Source of the DNA: Paraspadella gotoi
Lineage: Eukaryota; Chaetognatha
NCBI GenBank assembly: GCA_051294375.1
Contig: CM119263.1
Coordinates: 22,594,833 to 22,658,832, forward strand
Reading direction: 5' to 3'
Length of the DNA stretch: 64,000 nucleotides
Positions 1 to 12,248 of this stretch are shown here, in pieces. The notes beneath the pieces are model-generated. The model did no database searches and had not been told where the DNA came from. It saw only the letters and a program-made list of their open reading frames with translations. Position numbers and translations under genes: made by a program. Numbering within the stretch: position 1 is the first letter of the stretch; the number at the start of each line of letters is the position of its first letter.

Positions 1-2815
1 GCTTTTAGGGGGCCGCAACCACTAAGCATGGCCAAGCGAGCTTAACAGTGCGCTTGCTGATGGTTGAAAGGAAATTTTGTGGAAGAACGTGTGAGAGACG
101 CTAATGACGTATCACTATTGCCCACCTGGCTCAACGAAAATTTAGAGAGTTGTTCCAACAGCATGCCATGTTATTAGATTGTAAAAAAGAAGTAAACACA
201 TTTTGAATAGACAAAATGAAAAATACAATTTATGAAGAGAGTGGGCTGAACACATATTTTTGAGTTTATCAATCGCGAAACGACCACTAAACGCTCCATC
301 ACTCATTAATTTTTTTAAATATTTATTTATAAATTATCGGGGGAACATTGGAGTCCGTTCGCCAATATATTTTTATTAATTGTATGGTTAGGGGCCGATT
401 TTCGTGAGGATGGGCACTTCTCTCTCTATGTGTCTGCCAGAGTGAACGGAGTCCGTACGGCAAAATAGGACAGATTCAGCTGTCGGCTTGACCGACGATT
501 GCGTCCAAAAAAGCTGTGTTCCTTCACAAAGTATAAATTCTTTTCTTTCCGGGAATACATGAAAGAAGTACGATGAATGAAGGAGATTCCTCTGATATTT
601 CCCGAGATTCTAATCAAACACGTTTAGATGTGTTGTATCTGTGTACAGTGGGGGAAGGTGATTAATTCATAGTATAGTTTTTAAACACAATTTGTATTAT
701 CTCTCTAGATAAGAATAGTCTATTTTCATTACCACTTTCTCAATCGTACGCTATACTTATACCCATTTTTTTTCACGTATATAGAATGATATTTTATCAT
801 TTTTAGTTAATGATTGTAAGTTTCCCTATTTACTTTTTTTTTTTAGGCTATATTTTTTCTCTTACATTTCTCTTTTACTTTTATAATACGCTTATTTATA
901 GATAAGGCATGTAAAAACTAGATGGTGGGGGTTATGTTGTATGTATAGAAGCGATGACCTTAAATTTAGTGTATAAGTGGGTGAGTTTATAGTTTATCGT
1001 TAGATCGTATTTTAGATAATTATCATAATATTGTTTCTCGAGCTCTTGAATAATCTGAAATTTACTACTTCCCGTGATCATGCCTGGTATGGAACTCCGA
1101 AGAGCCTAAAGACACAAACACAGAAGTGTATGTTTATGTTATGTCTATTTTTCAGCACAAGTTATATTATAATACACTCTCTAAATTTCTTATTATTAAT
1201 CACATGTAGAGTTAAAATAAATAATGAAAATAGGTATAATAGTTGAGAGTAAATAATTTTGGTATATATTCGGTACTAAACATCTTATACTAGCACAAAT
1301 GTTGCTTATATTCTTCTATTAACACTGGAACCCCCAAATTGAAGGTTAAGCTTTTTTTTTACATATAGAGGAATATATATTATTGAATTACTTCATGTGT
1401 TTATTATATTGTTAATCTATCCTTGAATATGTAAAAGCTTTTTAGGAGTATATTCTATGTACTAAAATGTTTTTGATAGAGCCGACTCCTGTCTGGACCC
1501 TATTGTATATATTATAGTTTTAACTACATAAATTCCTTCATTAGTCCGCCACAACAACTCATTTTCTCTTATGAGAAACCTCTTAACTTGACCATCACTC
1601 TCTTATTGGTCACCGTATATATAATAAATTCTATTGTAATAACCTATTTTAGTTACACTTGAGATTGGAAATTGAATTATTCTCAAACAAATGTTGCGTA
1701 TAGGAATTTGCTGTGCTTTTTTAGCTTATTACATGGTACTAATGTTTTAGAACATTACTAAGGAATTATTAATTTTTGTTTAAGTTTTACCTGTTTTTAG
1801 GGTGTTTATCTAGCATGTTTTGATGCTTAAATGTTTTGGTTTCCAAAAGATACTTATTTGGAGAGCCAGTTTGAACACGTTAGGATTTGAAAAATACCAA
1901 TAATGCTGATAAGAAGGTGACATAAATTAAATGGGAAAGACAGCTCTAGAATGATTATATGTAAGATTTGGGTAAAGAAATTCGGTTGGCTCATGAGGGA
2001 TATTATGTTTTATTAGTTATCGCCTTCGCCGGGGAATACATTAACACTTGAGAATTGATCTAGGTACAGCAATTGACGTACAAAGCAAACGCTTCAATTC
2101 AGTTGCCGGATATTAGTATAAATTTTAACAAAATAGCATTTATTTCCCACTTGTGTGTCCATTTATTCCAAGAAAACGTCTCTCTTATTATTATTTTTAA
2201 TTCTGCACGCGCACGTTAGAGTATATAAATACAATAGTTAATCTGTTCTCGCGGGAGCTCGGCGGAGTGTTTTAAGAAATGTATTATTGCCAAGAAAATG
2301 AGCGCAGTTGGTTTGCTTGTTCTTTTGATTCCATACTAGCAGCCTGATCTGGGGCATTTTGTTTACAGGGGTCTCCTTCTTGAACAAGAGGGTTTTGGAT
2401 TCTCTCTGTGAGCTGAATAGAAAAACTGAGGGAGGAGGCAGTCAGACAGTTTTGTAGAAACTGATATTTGATACGAGTATAACAGATTATTCGATTTATT
2501 ACAAAATTATTTTTCACTCGACAATAGATATTTCGCACCAAGGAAATACTCTCAAAATGTTGCTTTAAAATGTTATTGAAGAACAGCAGTGCTTCTCACA
2601 TAAATAATTAAATTGAATAACAAAGCATTTCAATCTGTTTTAGACGGGGGTATGTAAAATATAAGTTTCTCATTCTTTTTTTTTTAGTTTGATTCACATT
2701 TAATTGAATATAATGTTCAAAAATTAGATGATCTGTTTAAAATTCTTAATGAATACAATTGGACAATATGTTTTATTATATTTATCATTTTAATTGCTAT
2801 AGACGTATCAGGCAC
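1..2815. other. AT-rich DNA without a supported gene
   Basis: No conserved motif or spliceable exon was found on either strand. The longest open frames (426-617 minus, 1031-1246 plus, 2284-2541 minus) are short, AT-rich and lack splice context or recognisable domains. If the Dscam gene continues to the left this would be intron or its 3' part, but I see no fibronectin III or cytoplasmic exon here. Confidence 0.5.
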
Positions 2816-3419
2816 TTCGTCTGCTTTTCCAAATTTCGGTTGGAGAACCCGAACAAAGTAAATTGTAATCCTAGAGTCCGTTGATCCGTCTGCGTGTGAG
2901 CACGTCAGGGGTGGAGGGCACGAGCCCCGTCGCGCGGTCACTTTCGTTTTTTTGATCTGCGAACAAAGGGAGATTGTCGCAAGACGTTTTTAACGAAAAT
3001 CGATGCGAATTCAAATTTAAAGTTTTAAAAGGGCAAGTCTAATTAAGTAACTTAGCTTAGAGGGTACGTGTTTGGGCACGACGGAGATTTTAGAGGGGGC
3101 GGAGGGGCGGAAAGAAAGAACGTGAACTTCGTCTTGACAGGGAAATGTTGGGATGCGGGAAATATCTGCTCTTGTTGATATATTAATATTTAACTGCAAT
3201 TAATTTCTCGAGAGAAGGTTTGGGTAAAAAAAAAAAAATATGCAATGTATTCTTGGTCGGTCGCGGCTAATCTGAAATCCACAACCGAAAGATTCGACGA
3301 CCGACGACGACCGATATAAACGCATTTTTTTTGCCAACTCTTTATACCGAATTCGTCGACAACTGACCCTTTACGAACTCATCAATAAAAAATGACCTTG
3401 CCCTCAAAAAAGAACTTAC
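2816..3419. other. Contig end region with possible minus-strand exon remnants, no gene call
   Basis: A minus-strand frame at 2717-2941 is GC-richer than its surroundings but matches nothing I recognise. The roughly 30 bases at 2816-2847 recur almost exactly at the first bases after the 25-N gap (3966-3995), the pattern left when two overlapping contig ends are joined without merging. Confidence 0.35.
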
Positions 3420-3596
3420 CTTGAGCCGACTCTGGGGCTGCTCCTTCGTGAAGCCTTCGCCGAACAAATTCCAGGTGACGTGACGAGCGGTCGTCGCCGC
3501 CCGCGTGACACGTCAATCACGGCGTTTCCGCCTTCCTTTTTGCGGCGTCTGTTCGATTCGTGGGCGGTCGCCGTCGCGTTTTGATGAACGCCGGAA
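3420..3596 (-). CDS. Possible exon, unidentified, in the Dscam direction
   Basis: This GC-rich 177-base block stands out in AT-rich flanks and is bounded on the minus strand by a pyrimidine-containing acceptor ending in AG at 3597-3598 and a consensus donor GTAAGT at 3419-3414. One frame is open throughout (about 58 codons, rich in Arg and Ser) and another is open in its 3' half. Neither shows the Cys-x-Trp pattern of an Ig domain. It may be a downstream Dscam exon carrying sequence errors, or an unrelated exon. Function not assigned. Confidence 0.35.
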
Positions 3597-4401
3597 CTGG
3601 AGAAAGGTTTTAGGGGGATGAAAGCACTCTCCGAGGGGGTTATTAAAAATATTACTTACGATTTAAAAATATTGGCATATATCGTTTACAATATTAATCC
3701 CTTGTTTTTAGCTATGAATTTATAATTAAATTTAATATATATAGACATTTCTTAAATTTTACATTTATTTTTTAAATTTAAGAAAATTTTAAAGTTTAAT
3801 TTAGTAAAAGCAAGTATTAATCTTACGCTAAAATTTTTACATATATTAAAATTAGAAAGGGAAGCTGATTCTAAAGAAACCAATTCCCATGGTTTTTGAC
3901 TTTGAAAAAAAGTCCTTTATTGAATTTTTTTTATTTGAAANNNNNNNNNNNNNNNNNNNNNNNNNTTCGTCTGCTTTCCAAATTCGGTTGGAGACATCTC
4001 TTCTCCCACAAAGTGTAAAGCGGCGGCGTCAACCTCCTTTTACCCTTCGGCGCTTTTTCCCCTCTCGATCATTGTTTATTTTTTGTCAGATTTTTTTGCT
4101 CTTGCTTTTTTTTAAAATTTGTCAGACAGTCACGGTTTCCTTTTCAACTCGCCTCAAGGAAGAGGATCATGGCTTTCAATATACGGGACGACAAGAGTGA
4201 AGGAAACGAGAAGAACTTCGTTGGTCTCAATCGTCAACGTTGCTGATTTCACTCAAATTCGAATGCAATTATCGCTTCTCTCCATTTTCCCCAAACAATT
4301 ATTCGCCACTCGCGGATTCGCCTCAGGTCAATTTGACTTTGCTGAATTTTTAGAAAGGTCACCATTTAAATGGCCCATCTAAAAAATTTAAACCACGATT
4401 C
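3597..4401. other. Non-coding stretch around the 25-N join
   Basis: AT-rich DNA left of 3940, a 25-N gap at 3941-3965, then 436 bases of mixed sequence up to the 974-N gap. No exon can be supported. Confidence 0.5.
3941..3965. other. Assembly gap, 25 N
   Basis: Exactly 25 N. The same length recurs at 5938-5962 and 21055-21079, so this is a placeholder join rather than a measured gap. Confidence 0.95.
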
Positions 4402-5375
4402 NNNNNNNNNNNNNNNNNNNNNNNNNNNNNNNNNNNNNNNNNNNNNNNNNNNNNNNNNNNNNNNNNNNNNNNNNNNNNNNNNNNNNNNNNNNNNNNNNNN
4501 NNNNNNNNNNNNNNNNNNNNNNNNNNNNNNNNNNNNNNNNNNNNNNNNNNNNNNNNNNNNNNNNNNNNNNNNNNNNNNNNNNNNNNNNNNNNNNNNNNNN
4601 NNNNNNNNNNNNNNNNNNNNNNNNNNNNNNNNNNNNNNNNNNNNNNNNNNNNNNNNNNNNNNNNNNNNNNNNNNNNNNNNNNNNNNNNNNNNNNNNNNNN
4701 NNNNNNNNNNNNNNNNNNNNNNNNNNNNNNNNNNNNNNNNNNNNNNNNNNNNNNNNNNNNNNNNNNNNNNNNNNNNNNNNNNNNNNNNNNNNNNNNNNNN
4801 NNNNNNNNNNNNNNNNNNNNNNNNNNNNNNNNNNNNNNNNNNNNNNNNNNNNNNNNNNNNNNNNNNNNNNNNNNNNNNNNNNNNNNNNNNNNNNNNNNNN
4901 NNNNNNNNNNNNNNNNNNNNNNNNNNNNNNNNNNNNNNNNNNNNNNNNNNNNNNNNNNNNNNNNNNNNNNNNNNNNNNNNNNNNNNNNNNNNNNNNNNNN
5001 NNNNNNNNNNNNNNNNNNNNNNNNNNNNNNNNNNNNNNNNNNNNNNNNNNNNNNNNNNNNNNNNNNNNNNNNNNNNNNNNNNNNNNNNNNNNNNNNNNNN
5101 NNNNNNNNNNNNNNNNNNNNNNNNNNNNNNNNNNNNNNNNNNNNNNNNNNNNNNNNNNNNNNNNNNNNNNNNNNNNNNNNNNNNNNNNNNNNNNNNNNNN
5201 NNNNNNNNNNNNNNNNNNNNNNNNNNNNNNNNNNNNNNNNNNNNNNNNNNNNNNNNNNNNNNNNNNNNNNNNNNNNNNNNNNNNNNNNNNNNNNNNNNNN
5301 NNNNNNNNNNNNNNNNNNNNNNNNNNNNNNNNNNNNNNNNNNNNNNNNNNNNNNNNNNNNNNNNNNNNNNNNNNN
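4402..5375. other. Assembly gap, 974 N
   Basis: Unknown bases, presumably a sized scaffold gap. Open frames reported across it are meaningless. Confidence 0.95.
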
Positions 5376-5486
5376 ATTTCTCGTTTCTGTTAGATTTACC
5401 AATTTTCACTAGGCCAATCGGCAACCAAAAACTTACTTCTACAACTATATAATATTCAAATTCTTACCCAGACCCTTTCCAAAAAA

Positions 5487-5818
5487 NNNNNNNNNNNNNN
5501 NNNNNNNNNNNNNNNNNNNNNNNNNNNNNNNNNNNNNNNNNNNNNNNNNNNNNNNNNNNNNNNNNNNNNNNNNNNNNNNNNNNNNNNNNNNNNNNNNNNN
5601 NNNNNNNNNNNNNNNNNNNNNNNNNNNNNNNNNNNNNNNNNNNNNNNNNNNNNNNNNNNNNNNNNNNNNNNNNNNNNNNNNNNNNNNNNNNNNNNNNNNN
5701 NNNNNNNNNNNNNNNNNNNNNNNNNNNNNNNNNNNNNNNNNNNNNNNNNNNNNNNNNNNNNNNNNNNNNNNNNNNNNNNNNNNNNNNNNNNNNNNNNNNN
5801 NNNNNNNNNNNNNNNNNN
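5487..5818. other. Assembly gap, 332 N
   Basis: Unknown bases inside the intron that follows the Ig8 half-exon on the minus strand. The inverted copy at about 6400-6680 probably shows what belongs here. Confidence 0.95.
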
Positions 5819-5848
5819 TTTTTTTTATTTTCGCCGGTAGGGGGTCAC

Positions 5849-5937
5849 CTCGTAGCGCAAGTCGTCGTTGGCCTTCTTCCATGTGATCTTCGGCGGGGGC
5901 GTGCCAGACGCTTGACAGGGAAGCGCGAGGCCGAAGC
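5849..5937 (-). CDS. Dscam: Dscam Ig8 N-terminal half-exon, 5' end cut by gap
   Basis: Read on the minus strand from the gap edge, the frame gives the first half of an I-set Ig domain: LALPCQASGTPPPKITWKK, with the B-strand Cys and the C-strand Trp, followed by a donor GTGACC after the codons for RYE. Compared with known Dscam proteins this corresponds to the domain beginning after the PPRW-like linker, i.e. Ig8. The exon is truncated at its 5' end by the 25-N join. A noisier copy in the opposite orientation lies at about 6199-6362 and includes the missing linker (LEPEDISIV). Confidence 0.75.
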
Positions 5938-8900
5938 NNNNNNNNNNNNNNNNNNNNNNNNNTCGATCAGCAGCTTTGACGAATCACGAAGGCTTCGGCG
6001 AACCTCATGGAACGGGAACACATACAAACTATGTCGCGCGTCGAACGACGCATCGCCTACGGGAGATCGTCAAACTGAGACTGCGTGTGATTTCGTATGG
6101 TCATGAACAAATCAATCAATTCACTCAATTCAACTCAAATCAACATCCAATCAATCAAATCAATCAAATTCAAGTCAAATCAACTCAATCCTCTTCAGTG
6201 CTCCACGCCCAAGTGGACTTGGAGCCCGAAGACATCAGCATCGTCCTCTGCTTCGCGGCCTCTGGCGCTTCCCTGTCAAGTCGTTGGGGCACTGCCCGCC
6301 GAAGATCACATTGGAAGGAAGGCCCAACGACGACTTTGCGCTAGAGTAGCATTTTTCGAGGTGACCCCCTAATCCGGCAAAATAAAAAGAAAAACATCAG
6401 TTGGCATTTTTTCAAACGCCATCCCAAAAAAATCCCTACAACCCTTCGTTATCTCCCCGCCAGCCCATCCCACTGAGCAACCCGCAACTCTCAACAGCCT
6501 CGTCCTGCGGATTCCGTACCGCGTCTTCGCCAACGGGACCCCTCAGCGGTCGGCAACGCCATCCACCGCCGAACGCTGGGGCATTATTTGTGCCATACGC
6601 CTCCAACAGAAGGTTGGGCGTGCGTGCGCTCTCGCAAGGTCCGACTCATACTCAGCGTCATAGTTTTGGGGTAGTTGGTTTTTTTTTTTCTGGAAAGGGT
6701 CTGGGTAAGAATTTTGAATATTATATAGTTGTAGAAGTAAGTTTTTGGTTGCCTTTTGGCGCCTAGTGAAAATTGGTGAAAGTCTACAGAAACGAGAATT
6801 TACAACCAGATAATGACAACTTGAGAAATAGTTTCGAGTTTATAGTGTCGGGATATAATTTCGGTTTATTAAAGCAGATATTTTTTGTGGCGCTACCTAC
6901 TTTTTTGCTCGGACTGTGGCGAGCAGTGATGGGTGTCAATTTTTATCTCATTTTGTGGCGAAAAAGTTGAACAATGAATTAATAAATAATGGCATCTTTG
7001 CGGACGGACTAAGCTGTCGGATTGGTCATCTAGAAATAATGAATTCAAATGGATTTTTAAGTAGTTGATTCTTTTCGTTTGAGACCACAAGACGTAAAAA
7101 TAATTGACAACAAACAAGAATGGTCATTTGCCATTCGATTAGATTTCACTTTAAGACGGATGATGAAATCGATATTTTTTTTTTAAATTGTACAATTATT
7201 AAATTATGAATAAATTTTTCGCTGAGGAGCAGTTCATTTTAACCCGCTAAAAGTCTTATCTATTGTAACAATATCTCTTTATACTGCTCTATTACATTGA
7301 GCTTTACCGCGATTTCTCTCTTTTATCTGCATTTCAATTTTCTTAACAATCTAATTTTTTCGAATTTTTCGGCTAGCGAAGTCACGTGAGAGATCAGGCC
7401 GATGAGTTTGAATTTGAGATGACATACGACATTGCACGTTTGATCGGTTCACGCTCGAAGCGACCTCAGTGACCTCATTTTCACGGAAATGCGCCGAATA
7501 AAGAAAAAGTTTTCGTTTCCACTGTTTTATTGTTTTCTTTGGTGCAACGCCGAAAGGATTGGAGGAAGGAGGTGGGAGGTGGGGAGGTTGGGGGTTGGGA
7601 GGTGGGAGTTGGAGGATGGGAGGCGGGAGGTTTCGTCAAAACAAATGGACGTGTAGGTGGACAATGTTGAGTTTGAACGGAAGTGAAATACCGAGCGGCG
7701 CTGCGACCACGGCGGCTGTGTTTCGCACCTGTCTGCCTCGGTCCCGGCGGCACAAAATAAACTTCAAATAATTATTACATTTGGTTTAAATCTCTCCTCT
7801 CTCTCTCATGTCTCTCTCTCCATCTCCTTTTCTCGTCTCTCTCCTCTATCTGCTCCTCTCTCTCTCTCTATTCTCTCTCTCATTCATCTCTCGTCTCATC
7901 TCATCTCTCAATGAGTGATTTTTAATCATTAGACTGGGAGTGCGTGAGACGGCCTCAGCGGCGATCCCATTCAAAGCACGAGAGGTGGATTTCAACGTAA
8001 AGGCAAAATAAATAAATAAATAAAATAAATTAAACAATATAAATGTAATGATAGAAAACGATTAAATGTTAATATTAATCTCGCTGGAACCTGGAGAAGT
8101 TGTCGTGGCGATCAACGGTGATTCCTTCCATTTGCCCGACGTCGGTTTTGCTTTCCGACGGCGGAATCGGGCCTCCGTCATCTGGACGTGGAAGAAGGGA
8201 GAAGGTTTATTGTCGTTGTTGTTGTTGTTGAAGTTGAAAATGAGTATCGATTTTAAATGTAGTCGTTAACGTCCTCGCTGTGCTCGATAATTATCATTTA
8301 TATTGTTCTTTAATTATATTTTATATTGGTTGTACCAATTTCATTTTATTTTGTATTATAATATTTTTTCAGCCTGACTTTTCCGTCCTCGTCTTCTTCA
8401 TCGGAGCTTCTATTTTTAGCTCTGCTCGCAAATCTTTTTCCTTGTTGTACAATATACAATGTACAATTGAACTTAGATATTGCTTCAGCCAATTGTCGGT
8501 TTCGGTCCGGCCATGACTTACCCTCTATTATGTTATGATATGAGGCACTTACTTTTTTTTCTTTTCCCAATCCTACTCACCCTTGTGCCAAGTGATGGTG
8601 ATGGGAAGGTCGCCGCTGCTCACCACGCAAGAGATCTTCGCCCGTTGACCCTCGTGAAGAGGTTGGAAAAAGAAAGGGTCGATGCGGGGAGGCACTGGAA
8701 GAGGGAGAAGATTCACTGATTGATTGACTGATTGATAATATTTTACAAGCTAAATTAATATTTTTTTCAAAATAGGTTTAAAGGTTCTATTAAATATATA
8801 CCCATATTTTTATACTTATTTTTGGATTTAAAATTTATTTTCTTTAATAAAGTGAACGAATAGTGTCTTAACTTCCATTANNNNNNNNNNNNNNNNNNNN

Positions 8901-11900
8901 NNNNNNNNNNNNNNNNNNNNNNNNNNNNNNNNNNNNNNNNNNNNNNNNNNNNNNNNNNNNNNNNNNNNNNNNNNNNNNNNNNNNNNNNNNNNNNNNNNNN
9001 NNNNNNNNNNNNNNNNNNNNNNNNNNNNNNNNNNNNNNNNNNNNNNNNNNNNNNNNNNNNNNNNNNNNNNNNNNNNNNNNNNNNNNNNNNNNNNNNNNNN
9101 NNNNNNNNNNNNNNNNNNNNNNNNNNNNNNNNNNNNNNNNNNNNNNNNNNNNNNNNNNNNNNNNNNNNNNNNNNNNNNNNNNNNNNNNNNNNNNNNNNNN
9201 NNNNNNNNNNNNNNNNNNNNNNNNNNNNNNNNNNNNNNNNNNNNNNNNNNNNNNNNNNNNNNNNNNNNNNNNNNNNNNNNNNNNNNNNNNNNNNNNNNNN
9301 NNNNNNNNNNNNNNNNNNNNNNNNNNNNNNNNNNNNNNNNNNNNNNNNNNNNNNNNNNNNNNNNNNNNNNNNNNNNNNNNNNNNNNNNNNNNNNNNNNNN
9401 NNNNNNNNNNNNNNNNNNNNNNNNNNNNNNNNNNNNNNNNNNNNNNNNNNNNNNNNNNNNNNNNNNNNNNNNNNNNNNNNNNNNNNNNNNNNNNNNNNNN
9501 NNNNNNNNNNNNNNNNNNNNNNNNNNNNNNNNNNNNNNNNNNNNNNNNNNNNNNNNNNNNNNNNNNNNNNNNNNNNNNNNNNNNNNNNNNNNNNNNNNNN
9601 NNTCATTAAAATCTAAAAATTAGAATAAACTAGATAAGAAAGGATAATATTTTAATAGTTTATCAATTTGATTTCAAAAACTAATATAAAATGAATTATA
9701 AATATAAAATAAATAATATATAATTTGTAATAATATATTTTAAGAAATTATAAAAAAGTAAATAGTTAAAGAAGAAATCTTGCAATTTTATACAGATATA
9801 TCAAATATATGTTGCACCATCAATTAATTAATTTTAAATTGAATTAATTACCAATTTGAATTGGTTTTTGTTCATTCGTGCTTTCATTCATCTTAAATTC
9901 ATTGCGAAACTCACCTTGACAGTCGATCGTCGGACGCTGGTCCGACGTGAGTTTGAACCCGCAGCCGCCTGCGCTTGCGGTGTATTCGCCTTCGTCCCTA
10001 CGATTTTTGTACGTCCGGCGATGGTGAGCGACGCCGCGGGCTCACCTGGTTATAAGGAGGCGTTAACTAAAGGATAAAAGAGATGGAGATCTCTCTCGTG
10101 GGTGTGGGTGTGTGTGACTTAATTGCTGCAATATGCAAATGAGATTACGCGTCAAAGAATTATTTTGAACAATACAAAAAGCAAAGGATGCAAGCTGCAA
10201 TCCATCTTCCTTTTGGTCAGTTCTCTCCATAAGTTGACATTAAATTTAGATTTTTTTTGTGCTCCAGATATATAATATAATTTTATTTTTCGCTCCATTT
10301 CACCTGAAGCGTAGCAAGGAATTTTGAGTTCTCGCCCTTCTATGACGATGACCGGCAACATGGAGCGGACTTGTGGCAAACCTGAGATGAAAAAAAAATA
10401 TATACAACTCAATTTAATACAATGTATACAATTTAAAACAATATAATAGTTTCATCGGTTTTAGTTTGTCCAGGACGAACCAATGTGCTGGCAACCTTTC
10501 TCGATCCGGGAAATTTTTCCTCCCACCTACCCCTCCTCTTCCTCCTCCTCCTCCTCCTCACCGTAAACATTGATCCGCCTCGAATGCGTCTTCGTCCCGA
10601 CTTTGTTGAAGGCGACGCACGAGTAGCGTCCACCGTCTTCCGCTTTCACGTTCGTCAGCGTCAAGTTGGAGGCGGCGACGCCCGTGGCGACGTTGGTGGA
10701 GACGGAGATGAAGACGCGAGCGGTGCCCTGGCGGCGGAAAGGGGAAGCATGTTAAAGGGTAAGAGGGATGACGATTGATGATTGAGGATTATTATTANNN
10801 NNNNNNNATGATGATGACGACGACGACGGCTTTTTAACTCGAGAGCACGATCGTTTATATTGTTAATTCCGTTTTATAGTCTAAATTAATTTCTAGGATC
10901 CGATTGCATGCAAATGTCTTGTTTCATCTTGTTAAAACAAATTATAGTTAATATCGTCACCTTTTTTGATCCCAACTCCTCGATCACTTCGTTTTGTTCT
11001 TTTTGAACGAAAATGTATCGCTAATTCGAAGAACAACGAAGAAAAGAACAAAGATCAAGAACAAAATGAAAACAAAAGCGAAGCAAACGAAATTAATGGA
11101 TACAAAAAGCGAAATTAGGTTGAGAAGCCAAATAGAAACAACTAAATAGTAATAAATTAGTAACTCTAATTAAGGGAACATTACAAATGTAAAAACGATG
11201 AGAGAAAAAAATTACTTTTTATTATTTAACAAAACTTTTACTTTTTCTCTCATCGTCCCTTTTGGGTAGTAAACGAGCTTAATAGTTAGTAAAAAGTTAC
11301 TAGTTAATTTTAGGTTATTAAACTTTTAGTTAATAGTTAATTGAAGCTTTTGTTGATGACAAACTCTCATTACCTTTATTCTCTGCCCGTCCAACATCCA
11401 TGTAATCACGGGCGGCGGACCCCGTGAGCCTCGCAGCCCAACACGATCGTGGGTCCCGCTTGCGTCGTCCGCGACTTGAAGACAGACTCGAAGGCCGGCT
11501 CCGCCAATCCCAGAGAGAGTTGGGCCACGCCTTGCGAGGTTTCGTACTGGTTGGTCACTACGCACTGGGGAAAGGGAGGGGAGTCGTCGAATGGGAAGAG
11601 AGAAGCAGGAATCAATCACTCACGTAGACGATGTGCAATTTGTGCAATTATTGGAATTATATCCTACGTAATATTTTTATATATATCTCTGTCTCACTCT
11701 CGGGCGGTCCAAAAATTAATGACTTGTCTTGACGAAACCTATTTGTCCTTCGTGTCCTTACCTGATACATCCCGTGTCCCGCCTGGTCATTGGCTCGATG
11801 ACCAGCACCGTCCCTTGCACCAATCTGACTCTGTCTCCATCCGCCTTCAACTCGACGCCATCTTTGAGCCACGTGACGCCGGAAATCGGAAACCGGAAAT

Positions 11901-12187
11901 GGAGCAGTTGAGCGTCGCGCGTTCGAGGGCGTCGACCGTCACGTGAGGGGGCGCGACGGTCACTTGAAGAGGCGCTGTGAAGGGGGAGGGGATGTGAGAA
12001 AAGCAATGATGATGAATGATGATGTGAAATTGTTCGTTCTAAATAAAGAAAATAAAGAAAAAACTAAGAAACAAAAAAACAAAAACAAAGAAACAAAGAA
12101 ACAAGAAACAAAGAAGGGACATGAATTCACAGGAGGCAAAAGTTGAAGTCGGGATTTCATCGATCGCAACGCGACGACAACCCGAAA

Positions 12188-12248
<61 letters not shown>

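Larger units (their letters stand above)
5376..6803. repeat. Inverted duplication of Dscam Ig8 exon and intron (probable artefact)
   Basis: The reverse complement of 5376-5486 matches about 6679-6803 (shared landmark AAAGGGTCTGGGTAAGAATT). The reverse complement of 5821-5937 matches about 6253-6388 (shared landmark CCGAAGATCACAT). Differences are mostly single-base indels, plus an insertion in the plus-strand exon copy. This is the pattern of a raw long read that turned back through an unremoved adapter, or of a redundant contig placed in the wrong orientation. A genuine genomic palindrome is less likely. Confidence 0.75.

Noticed and set aside
4359-5452. Long open frames of several hundred codons spanning 4359-5452, 5445-5882 and 8878-9606
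   Set aside because: They consist almost entirely of N bases in assembly gaps.
7900-8020. Plus-strand Ig exon end (VDFN before GTAAAG)
   Set aside because: Opposite to the gene's strand and between two minus-strand exons; could be an inverted fragment or chance, so not called as a feature of its own.
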